From: Candidatus Nitrosopolaris nunavutensis
Lineage (GTDB): Archaea > Thermoproteota > Nitrososphaeria > Nitrososphaerales > Nitrososphaeraceae
Direction: 5' to 3'
DNA length: 19,518 nucleotides
Assembly: GCA_002501855.1 (NCBI GenBank)
Contig: DAOM01000087.1
Location: 1-19,518 of the forward strand
Below are positions 1 through 6,729 of the stretch, one piece after another. Position 1 is the first letter of the stretch. The number at the start of each line of letters is the position of its first letter. The position numbers and the translations under genes were made by a program. The notes beneath the pieces are model-generated. The model was not told the origin of the DNA, made no database searches, and saw nothing but the letters and a program-made list of their open reading frames with translations.

Positions 1-1
1 A

Positions 2-205
2 ATCAATATCATGAATGCTGCAACTAAAAGTGAGCTATCTGCGGGAAAAAGTCCTATGGGACTTGCAGCGTCAATTCTTTACCTATCATGTCTGATTAAT
101 GGAGGTAGTATAAGCCAGACAGTTTTCGCACAAACAGCAGGGGTAACAGAGGTGACCATCAGAAACATATGCAGGAATCTAAGAAATCATCTCGATTTGA
201 GTTAG
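2..205 (+). CDS. tfb: Transcription initiation factor B (TFB), C-terminal fragment
   Basis: The window opens inside this gene; the reading frame is open from base 2, so the true start lies outside. The visible 67 residues contain GKSPMGLAASILYLSC followed by an AQTAGVTEVTIRNICRNL helix-turn-helix segment, the signature of the second cyclin-like repeat of archaeal TFB/eukaryotic TFIIB. In this family the second repeat contacts TBP and the BRE upstream of the TATA box to recruit RNA polymerase. The protein ends shortly after the last helix, as usual for TFB. The zinc ribbon, B-finger and first cyclin repeat are not in the window. A T-rich stretch about 90 nt downstream (294-302) could serve termination. 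The family call is firm; which TFB paralogue it is cannot be told. Confidence 0.9.
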   Translation: MNIMNAATKSELSAGKSPMGLAASILYLSCLINGGSISQTVFAQTAGVTEVTIRNICRNLRNHLDLS

Positions 206-767
206 CACCATGAGCGCTATATTTCTTAGTTAGTACCAACAGTGGTTGGGATTGTTAATAGGTTAAATTAACGGTTCTGTCGAGTCAAACCGTATCTTTT
301 TTGTACATTATATTGACGGTTATTTCTTTTCTAAATATTCTTAATTTCTATCAATTTGATCTACTTTATCATAAAGTCTTCCAAGCAGAGCGGAAAAAAA
401 GAATTGGTATTTCGGCCAAGCCTGGTACAATATGATCTATCTTTAGATGGTCAGTCAAATAGAACACAATATCTGTAGAGATTAACTAAAACCGGTAAAT
501 TCGTGCTCTATTAGATATTATTCACTGAAGATCAGACCATAAGGTTAAACCCTGCTTCAGGGGGGATATTTCTTTCTCCCATGTTGGTATGCACGCGATT
601 CCTCTTTGGAGTTACTACAGCCAAGGCGGCATCATTTTTTGCCTAATTTATTATATTTTTATTGCCATTCTCGAACTACTAGTGCATGTGAGTGTTCATT
701 GTCAAAAGATCCCGAAAGGAATGCCCTATAACTATATACACGTCATGAACTTCAGTAATGTACAAAC
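206..767. other. Gene-free interval between tfb and the four-Cys protein
   Basis: No convincing gene is seen. It holds a T-tract at 294-302 (possible tfb terminator), a G-run of six at 560-565 opposite a CTCCC at 576-580 (possible weak hairpin), and the promoter of the next gene at its right end. A plus-strand frame from 589 to 789 is rich in bulky hydrophobics but overlaps the next gene's promoter and start and resembles no family, so it is treated as chance. Confidence 0.5.
731..740 (+). promoter_or_regulatory. TATA-like box for the four-Cys protein gene
   Basis: ACTATATACA is centred about 32 nt before the GTG start at 768, a spacing compatible with a leaderless or very short-leader archaeal transcript. 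It is the best TATA-like sequence close to this gene. No clear ribosome binding site precedes the start codon. Confidence 0.4.
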
Positions 768-1118
768 GTGGTATCTGCCAAAAAAGTGATGGTGATCGGA
801 CTGATGGCTGTCCTTGGTTCATCAGTTTTGGTCGGCGCCGTTTCGCTCTATAATCGATCTTCATCAAACGCTCCTTCTACTACTATTGGAGTTAATCAAA
901 GTGAACTTAACGCAAGGTTAAACAGCATACTTGACTTTTGTCTGAACTCTTTACCAAATGGAATTCAGGCTTGTGATAGACAACTAAAAAACGTCGTTAC
1001 TGATGTGTGTACTGCTAATAATGGAAGATTAGATGCATGTCACAATGGGAAAGTAGATCAATACTATGTAGCTAGAGCCGCAGGAGTAAGGAAATCTGCT
1101 ATTAATAAAATACAGTAA
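768..1118 (+). CDS. Small secreted or membrane-anchored four-cysteine protein (hypothetical)
   Basis: This 116-residue protein starts at GTG; an in-frame ATG at codon 8 is the alternative. Residues 1-27 have a Lys-Lys pair followed by a hydrophobic stretch (VMVIGLMAVLGSSVLVGAV), as in a signal peptide or single membrane anchor. A Ser/Asn-rich linker follows, then a hydrophilic domain of about 70 residues with four cysteines at 58, 69, 81 and 91, an even number suited to two disulfides outside the cell. I do not recognise a family. It stands alone with its own TATA-like box and long non-coding flanks. The signal-anchor and regular cysteines make it likely real; export and disulfide formation are inference. 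Confidence 0.65.
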   Translation: MVSAKKVMVIGLMAVLGSSVLVGAVSLYNRSSSNAPSTTIGVNQSELNARLNSILDFCLNSLPNGIQACDRQLKNVVTDVCTANNGRLDACHNGKVDQYYVARAAGVRKSAINKIQ

Positions 1119-1767
1119 TAAATCAAAAGACCGAAGAATTCCAAGACTGAACTGCATAAAATCATGAGCCGAGGTTGGTTACGCGATGCGCCGTCAGTCA
1201 GAAATTGCATTGGTATTGGATAGCAGACGAAATGTCGTTATACATAGTTTTAAGTAGCAGCTAGGGGGGGCGATTTCTTTATTTTGATAGTATCTCTGAT
1301 ATTCTTCGGCTTTGTAGATGTTGATGCAGCCACACGTCAGTTTGAGTCATCATGAATCTGCCTGATCTGTCGTTAAACGTTTGAGTTTCAATTTCTCCTG
1401 CTGCTTCGCGGCTATCATATAGCGATGCAGAGTACATATATAACGGCTTAACAGACCCCTACCTTATGTTTCTCTTTCTTTATCTTTAACAACATTTATC
1501 AATCCTAAACCGTGACATCATCGCTACTAACGTGCTTGTGGTATGAGCAGCATTGGCTTATCCTCTTTGGTGATTACTATGACTGCATTCTAGACCTCTA
1601 TTGACGGAATATAACTTGATATATCTGTACGGGGTGGAACTGCTCTTGAGCAGGAGTGGGTGTTGTCAGTACCGAAAAGGATGGTGCCCCGACGATAAAT
1701 AACCAGGCATTTAATCAGACGTGTAAACTACGAATTTGATAAGATTGTTCATGAGAAGAAGACGGTG
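1119..1767. other. Gene-free interval with G-run and small hairpin
   Basis: About 650 bases without a supportable gene or RNA. Notable items are a run of seven G at 1264-1270 in otherwise AT-rich DNA, and a short inverted repeat (CTGCTC-TT-GAGCAG) near 1640-1653. No tRNA-like cloverleaf was found by eye. Confidence 0.5.
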
Positions 1768-2768
1768 TTAACTTTTGATTTCTAGCAGAATTCTTCCCTC
1801 TCTTTCTTTAGCAGATAGTGCCTCCAGGGCCTTCCTGGCATCTTGAATGCTGAACTTCTTCCATACTTTAACTATAAGATGTTTAGCAGAAAAAGAAGTA
1901 AGAAGCTCTTGGAGCTCAATCCGGTTACCTCCAGTGGCGCCTATTAATTTTATTTGCTTAGAATAAAGAGATTGAATATTTAATTTAACGTCAGCTCCTG
2001 TTAAGATTCCAAATGTTACTAATCTTCCATTTACACCAACAGAGGCAAAGCTACGATCCCATGTCTTTACACCAAGCGAATTTAAAGCAACATCTGCCAT
2101 TCTACCCTCAGTAATTCCATCAACCTTTTCTACTACGTTATCGTAATCCCCTATGACATAATCAGCTCCGAAATCAGTTATCCAGTGCTGATTAGAAACT
2201 CCAATAACCTTTGCTCCAATTTTCTTACCAAGTTAAAGCGCCATTATGCCAGTATTCCCTGAGGCACCAAAGACGATCAGGCAGTCATTTACTTTTAGTG
2301 AAGCCTCCTTTAAGGCATGAAAAGCTGTTAAAATACTTATTGACGTGCTCGCAGCTAAATCCCAATCCATTTCGTCGGGTATTTTAAACACATTTCGTTC
2401 CGGAACTGAAATGTACTCTGCAAAGCCGCCATTAGTTATCACACCAATTATTCCTCCGTTTCTGCACAGCATTTCAGATTGATTTAAACACATATCGCAG
2501 GTTCCATCGAACACTCTGCTATATACAATAGCTCTGTCACCTTCCTTTATGCTCGTCACATGAGTTCCAATCCTCTCTACCACACCACTCAGTTCAGATC
2601 CTGGAATGTGGGGTAAAGGTTTTACTTCTACTCCACCTGACACAGCACGATAATCGATTGGGCTACCTTAACACGTATTAATACATCGTGATCTGATATT
2701 TTTGGTTCTTCTACGTCGATCAACTTTAAAAATTCTAAACCTGGTCTTTCGAAGTTGGCAGCTTTCAC
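1768..2768 (-). pseudogene. Zinc-type alcohol dehydrogenase / quinone oxidoreductase pseudogene
   Basis: On the minus strand a medium-chain dehydrogenase/reductase can be followed through three pieces. It begins at GTG 2768 (VKAANFERPGLEFLKLIDVEE), shifts frame near 2655-2664 where the expected stretch before PIDYRAVSGG has lost bases, and resumes as IPGSELSGVVERIG, the structural zinc-lobe region (CDMCLNQSEMLC) and GGFAEYISVP. The nucleotide-binding stretch CLIVFGASGNTGIMAL then meets an in-frame TAA at 2233-2235. The same frame continues with LGKKIGAKVIGVS and runs to a normal C-terminus ending at 1768. The stop falls where Gln (CAA) would be expected, so one C-to-T change explains it. Two independent lesions argue for decay rather than a sequencing slip. 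The intact family reduces or oxidises alcohols, aldehydes or quinones with NAD(P)H. Confidence 0.85.
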
Positions 2769-2818
2769 TCACTTAGGATGCTTGTTATTTTATATAATGA
2801 TTAATGTGTTTTTGTTTA

Positions 2819-3412
2819 TTAAGATGTGCTTTGTACTTCCATTGCATGGCTATTTTCGATCAAGGACCGCGCATTTTCAAAGGGAAGAACGGCTACGTCT
2901 TCTCGCCGAAATGGCCCATATCTTTTCATATCTACACCCATAAACTGTTCCATTGGTTTTAAAAACCTGATTACAATATACTTTGAACGTACTCGTTTTG
3001 AAATCGATTCGAGTACTTTTGGCCTGCCTTTGGTAATTGCTAGCAGTATATCGTTTCTCCTTCTTTCAGACTCTTTTTCCGCATCCAAAATGTATTTTTC
3101 TTCCTCTGTGAGTTTCGAATAATCTATCGCAGTTGCACTAGTCGTAGTAGTAGTCGTAGTAGTAGTCGTAGTAGTAGTCGTGGTGGGAGTAGATGCAGCT
3201 GAAAATGAAGATGACGATGCCGAAGAAGCTATCATACTTTGTTGGTCAAGCACCTTAAGGTGTCTGATTTCTAGAAGAAATTTAATTGCTGTAGAAATCA
3301 GTTCCACCAGGGAATCCCTTATTCTTGCTTCTATTCCATCGCATCCATACAATTGCAGATTTTCGAGGGCAGTTGCTATCTTTGGGTAAGTATTAAAAGG
3401 CACCGACTGCAA
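2819..3412 (-). CDS. gins51: GINS complex subunit (Gins51-type) with poly-threonine linker
   Basis: The protein has the A-then-B domain order of archaeal Gins51, a subunit of the GINS complex that joins MCM and Cdc45/RecJ-like protein in the replicative helicase. The helical A domain includes SLVELISTAIKFLLEIRHLKVL. Residues 62-95 are a Ser/Ala/Thr linker with 15 consecutive Thr. An acidic/basic helix follows, and the C-terminal B domain (about 143-190) carries the typical FMGVDMKRYGPFRREDVAVLP pattern. The first usable start in this frame is TTG at 3412. However, the frame stays open to 3499 and reads ITDIVNLLLKEVQIPTLQ, which looks like the missing first A-domain helix, with no ATG, GTG or TTG. 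The gene is therefore either N-terminally frameshifted, uses a non-standard start, or is shortened. It lies 50 nt upstream of the dehydrogenase pseudogene on the same strand. Confidence 0.8.
   Translation of the reverse strand: MQSVPFNTYPKIATALENLQLYGCDGIEARIRDSLVELISTAIKFLLEIRHLKVLDQQSMIASSASSSSFSAASTPTTTTTTTTTTTTTTTSATAIDYSKLTEEEKYILDAEKESERRRNDILLAITKGRPKVLESISKRVRSKYIVIRFLKPMEQFMGVDMKRYGPFRREDVAVLPFENARSLIENSHAMEVQSTS
3140..3184 (-). repeat. 12-bp tandem repeat encoding 15 threonines
   Basis: Within the GINS gene, codons ACG ACT ACT ACT repeat three times almost perfectly, flanked by further Thr codons (ACC, ACG, ACT), giving an uninterrupted run of 15 Thr between the A and B domains. 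The perfect 12-bp periodicity shows recent slippage-type expansion rather than selection on Thr alone. The repeat lies in a region expected to be a flexible linker. Confidence 0.95.
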
Positions 3413-3492
3413 TGTCGGAATCTGGACTTCTTTTAGCAGTAAATTTACTATGTCAGTAATTGTTATTGATTCATTATCATTATCTATGTTTA

Positions 3493-3503
3493 GGTTTATT
3501 TAT
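3493..3503 (-). promoter_or_regulatory. TATA box for the GINS gene
   Basis: On the minus strand ATAAATAAACC is a good TATA box. Its centre is 24 nt from an ATG at 3474-3472, the usual distance for a leaderless archaeal start, but that ATG is out of frame with the GINS coding sequence and meets a stop after three codons. Confidence 0.5.
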
Positions 3504-4047
3504 GCCGCCCCATCTATCCCTATATCTCTGCACCCCTTATCTCTTTCTGATCTACCTCTGATTCGAGCATTAGAAAAGATTCTTGACCGAGAAAAAAAGA
3601 TAATCTCGTCTCATTATCACGACCTATTATCTCCTTATCGATACTCATACCACAGGTGGCTCGGGTTTAATTTATACACGCAACTTATACAAATTCCCTC
3701 CAAACTTAATCGAAGATGTTAATATTTCCACCCCGGAAATATTTATTCAACCATGCTTAGCACGACTTGCCGTTGCTCCAGATATCTTCCATTGTTCTAG
3801 TTCAGATTGAAAATATACGTTCCACGCTCACACCATGCGAAAAGAACTCCCACACTTATTTTTTTGGCATCTGGCGCATCGCTCTTCATGTCGTCTATGC
3901 AATATGTCGGGAGATCAGATGATTTTCCCTCCAGAGAAGCTCATCCAAGCCGATTCGACTCACCACATCGAGTAATGTAACAATTAAAGCGTGGACTAAT
4001 TGTGTCTCTTTCAATGAACTCCTGTAAACTTTAAGCTATATGTTTAT
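3500..4047. other. Gene-free interval between gins and the 48-aa gene
   Basis: No gene is supported here. A plus-strand frame at 3450-3722 runs antisense into the GINS N-terminus, is pyrimidine-rich and resembles no family. The one clear structure is the 9-bp hairpin at 3721-3743, listed separately. Confidence 0.5.
3721..3743. other. Perfect 9-bp inverted repeat (hairpin)
   Basis: AATATTTCC and GGAAATATT flank a 5-nt ACCCC loop. It is the longest perfect short-loop inverted repeat I found in the window and it lies in a gene-free gap, on the upstream side of the GINS promoter. It could be an RNA hairpin, a terminator or a protein-binding site; nothing here decides which. Confidence 0.7.
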
Positions 4048-4194
4048 TTACTCTGGCACGGATTCACAAACGAACCTCCCGTTTTCAATCCTTACGAAAA
4101 GAAATCTGTTGTCTTTGAAAATGAGAGTAATTTCATTATCGCCTAACTCTACATCTAGAAGTTCCTGACCTTTTATACCATCGAACTTTGCCAT
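4048..4194 (-). CDS. Small hypothetical protein, 48 aa
   Basis: A minus-strand ATG at 4194 opens a 48-residue frame: MAKFDGIKGQELLDVELGDN, then EITLIFKDNRFLFVRIENGR, then FVCESVPE. The alternating hydrophobic pattern (ITLIF, FLFVRI, RFVCES) suggests a small all-beta fold. A TATA-like TAATAAATAG is centred about 31 nt before the ATG, supporting this start. The frame extends further upstream without another standard start codon. It is transcribed away from asnS. I do not recognise a family. The composition is protein-like and the promoter fits, so I think it is real, but only at moderate confidence because it is short. Confidence 0.5.
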   Translation of the reverse strand: MAKFDGIKGQELLDVELGDNEITLIFKDNRFLFVRIENGRFVCESVPE

Positions 4195-4220
4195 TTCTGA
4201 ATTATTATTCTTCTTGCTTC

Positions 4221-4230
4221 TATTTATTAG
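4221..4230 (-). promoter_or_regulatory. TATA-like box for the 48-aa gene
   Basis: CTAATAAATA on the minus strand is centred about 31 nt before the ATG at 4194, compatible with a leaderless or near-leaderless transcript. Confidence 0.35.
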
Positions 4231-4389
4231 TGCAACGCTATTAGCAATGGAAGCTAATCGTATCCTAATTCTATCTTGTGTTGATCTTGTATCTCATGAT
4301 GTGCGTGTAATACAAAATAGAGGCTCGGGGACCCTCTGTTTTATTATTGATATACACTTATGAAGCAGAGTCTGAAAGTACTCTAACTA

Positions 4390-5700
4390 GTGATACATCT
4401 TAGATGCAACGATGTCAAATATGCTAACTACATAGGAAAGGACGTCACAGTACGGGGCTGGGTACATAGGATTCGAAAACAAAAAGAAAATACCTTCATG
4501 CTAATACGGGATGACAGAGGCGGAGTAATTCAATGCGTACTTGCTACTGAGAAGGCACTTACTCTCACTATCGAGTCATGTATAGAAGTTACGGGCAAAT
4601 TGCAGCAAGATTCAAGAGCTCCAGAAGGTGGGTATGAAATCACAGCGACTGACCTCAAAATATACGGCGTAGCAAAAGTTGACTATCCCATAGGGGAGTA
4701 TCAGAGCGAGGATCTGCTGCTCGATAATAGACACCTCGCAGTTAGAACTAGGCGAATGAGCACAATAGCAAAGATCCGGGCCTCGATTTTAAAATATGCG
4801 CGTCAGTGGTTTATTGAAAATAATTGGTTGGAGGTAAATGCTCCTGTTATAGTAAAGGATGCTGTCGAAGGTGGTTCAACACTTTTCAAGGTGAGATATT
4901 TTGATGATGATGCGTACCTCTCACAGAGTGCGCAGCTCTATCTTGAAGCGATGGTCTTTTCTCTAGGACCTGTTTGGAGTGTTTCAGAGTCTTTCAGAGC
5001 AGAAAAATCGAGAACGGTTCGACATCTAGCTGAATTTACACATATGGAAGCTGAGGCTCCATGGATAATTCTCGATGACTTATTAAGAATCCAAGAGAAA
5101 TTAATTTCATATATAGTTCATAATACGGTTCATGAAAATTCGGCAGATCTTGGTTATCTTAAAAGAGATCTTAGTGACTTGAAATCGATCGAGCCGCCTT
5201 TCGATAAGCTATCATATGAAAAAGTAATTGAAATTCTTCGTTCTAAAGATTTTGCAATAATCGAAGATAATGGAAACGAGCGTAAAATAGAGTGGGGTGA
5301 CGACCTGAACGTTGACTCAGAACGTGAATTAACAAGAAATCGCAGCAAGCCGATTTTTGTAGTTGACTTTCCTATCTCGTTAAAGCCTTTTTATGTCAAG
5401 GAAGATCATGAAAAAGAAGGGATAGGACTAAGTGCAGATATGCTTGCGCCGCGTGGTTTTGGAGAGATTAGCAGTGGAGGAGAAAGAGAGAATGACATTA
5501 CTTCTATCACCAAAAGAATAGAGAAAGAAGCTCTAGATCCGAAGGCCTACGATTGGTACTTGGATCTAAGAAGGTACGGCAGTGTGCCGCATGCAGGATT
5601 TGGAATGGGAATAGAGCGTTTAGTTAGGTGGATCGCGAATCTACAAGATATAAAAGATACAGTACTATTTCCAAGGACTATGTCGCGGGTAAGGCCATAA
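4390..5700 (+). CDS. asnS: Asparaginyl-tRNA synthetase
   Basis: This is a class IIb aminoacyl-tRNA synthetase of 436 residues that charges tRNA-Asn with asparagine in the cytoplasm. The N-terminal OB-fold anticodon-binding domain (about 1-105) carries VRGWVHRIRKQKENTFMLIRDD. The catalytic domain has motif 1 near 145-153 (NNWLEVNAP), motif 2 at 202-222 (FRAEKSRTVRHLAEFTHMEAE region) and motif 3 at 403-415 (GFGMGIERLVRWI). The C-terminal LFPRTMSRVRP is AsnRS-like rather than the usual archaeal AspRS ending, and FRAEKSRT also favours Asn specificity. The start is GTG 4390, since an in-frame TAA lies two codons earlier. The length is normal. Having a dedicated AsnRS means this cell need not rely only on transamidation for Asn-tRNA. 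Confidence 0.93.
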   Translation: MIHLRCNDVKYANYIGKDVTVRGWVHRIRKQKENTFMLIRDDRGGVIQCVLATEKALTLTIESCIEVTGKLQQDSRAPEGGYEITATDLKIYGVAKVDYPIGEYQSEDLLLDNRHLAVRTRRMSTIAKIRASILKYARQWFIENNWLEVNAPVIVKDAVEGGSTLFKVRYFDDDAYLSQSAQLYLEAMVFSLGPVWSVSESFRAEKSRTVRHLAEFTHMEAEAPWIILDDLLRIQEKLISYIVHNTVHENSADLGYLKRDLSDLKSIEPPFDKLSYEKVIEILRSKDFAIIEDNGNERKIEWGDDLNVDSERELTRNRSKPIFVVDFPISLKPFYVKEDHEKEGIGLSADMLAPRGFGEISSGGERENDITSITKRIEKEALDPKAYDWYLDLRRYGSVPHAGFGMGIERLVRWIANLQDIKDTVLFPRTMSRVRP

Positions 5701-6521
5701 AGTAAACCAAGATTGTCCCGACCGCTATCCGTCGTCTCATTTGCTTTTAGAAACTACATTTATCTTTTAGCTATTAGTACCTAGCTATGACTTGGTTACT
5801 ATTTGGACTTTACATACAATAACTTGAAAGGATCTTTAAGAGATCTTAATATGAGCAATCCCAATTGTCTGCCCTGTTAAAATGCTCTATCCTCTCATGC
5901 TTTGTCGTGCAAGTTTCAGCAAACATGAATTATTTAAAATAAGTAGTATTATCTTACTAAGTAGCATACCTAGCGAGTTGTCTGAAGTTCGAATGTCTGG
6001 CGTATGAAAACCTTCTGCTCGATATTGTAGAGGCAATTCGTACATGTGGATTGAATAGAGACTGATTCCTTAATGAATTGGAATCGATATGTATCTTCAG
6101 TTAGCAAAAAATATCTTAATCCCTCAATTGCTGTTATGATAGTAGGAAGTAAACAAAAATGTTACAGCATAATGGATGGCTAACTCGCTTTAAACAGGAC
6201 AGGTCAATGTTATGGTGTCATACCTATAAGCTTGTCATAAACTGTCATATTGCATCAACCCAGATCGCTTGACCCGCTAGACCTGTTAGTTGTCCTTTGG
6301 TTTTATGCTGACCATCTATCGACATGTATTTGCTCTGCGCAACCAACACGTCTTCATCAGATATATTTTACACGTCAACATCTCTACCAATTCTGATTCT
6401 ATTAGCAGCTCTCATAATGCTATCAATTACTGTTTAGGCCTTATATGGTCTGTCCAAAAAAACTTATACAAAAGTGTTAACAGTCACATAAGATTTTATT
6501 ATTTTATCCTAATGGTCCATT

Positions 6522-6539
6522 CAATCTAAATGTAGATTG
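6522..6539. other. 7-bp stem, 4-nt loop hairpin
   Basis: CAATCTA and TAGATTG flank AATG. The hairpin is itself bracketed by two copies of TGGTCCA (starting at 6513 and 6538). Role unknown. Confidence 0.6.
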
Positions 6540-6565
6540 GTCCACTAATAACCGCCTATTCTCAA

Positions 6566-6588
6566 TAACGTTATTTTTGGCAACGTTA
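6566..6588. other. 7-bp inverted repeat
   Basis: TAACGTT and AACGTTA are separated by nine bases. It is the second of three hairpins within 112 bases. Confidence 0.55.
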
Positions 6589-6612
6589 AACTGCAGATTT
6601 TAATCCGTATTA

Positions 6613-6633
6613 TTTCCGCAACAGAAGCGGAAA
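6613..6633. other. 7-bp GC-containing hairpin
   Basis: TTTCCGC and GCGGAAA flank a 7-nt loop. It is the most stable-looking of the three, and lies about 100 nt beyond the truD stop codon in the direction of truD transcription. Confidence 0.6.
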
Positions 6634-6729
6634 AGACAAGAATGGTATCAAGTTAAGTAGTCTTCTATACGTTATTAATTAGATGGCAGAGAACTCACTC
6701 ATAGACTATTAGTTAGGCTAGTCAAGCAT

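Larger units (their letters stand above)
5701..6729. other. 1-kb gene-free convergent region
   Basis: This lies between the 3' end of asnS and the 3' end of truD, so no promoters for the flanking genes are expected. No credible protein gene or tRNA is seen. Minor inverted repeats occur at 5836-5849 (TTAAGA/TCTTAA) and about 6063-6086 (GATTCC/GGAATC). Three tighter hairpins cluster at 6522-6633 and are listed separately. A plus-strand frame at 6290-6529 resembles nothing known. On the opposite strand about 60 codons (6245-6430) read plausibly but contain a stop. Confidence 0.5.

Noticed and set aside
380..402. AGCGGAAAA...AAGAA...TGGTAT similar to a stretch at 6626-6648, considered as a dispersed repeat
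   Set aside because: The match is about 20 gapped positions and flanks do not align; too short to claim a repeat family.
589..789. 66-residue plus-strand frame with hydrophobic stretch
   Set aside because: Overlaps the promoter and start of the better-supported gene at 768 in another frame and resembles no family.
1263..1280. G-run followed by ATTTCTTT, also seen at 559-575
   Set aside because: Short purine/pyrimidine-rich similarity with different flanks; chance is likely.
3450..3722. 90-residue plus-strand frame
   Set aside because: Pyrimidine-rich low-complexity composition, antisense to the GINS N-terminus, no family resemblance.
6245..6430. Minus-strand stretch reading like protein (NISDEDVLVAQSKYMSIDGQ) with one internal stop
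   Set aside because: Only about 60 codons, interrupted by TAA at 6370-6368, and matches no family I know; could be a gene remnant but chance is as likely.
6290..6529. 79-residue plus-strand frame after asnS
   Set aside because: Starts with TTG in gene-free AT-rich DNA, with no promoter at the right place and no domain pattern.
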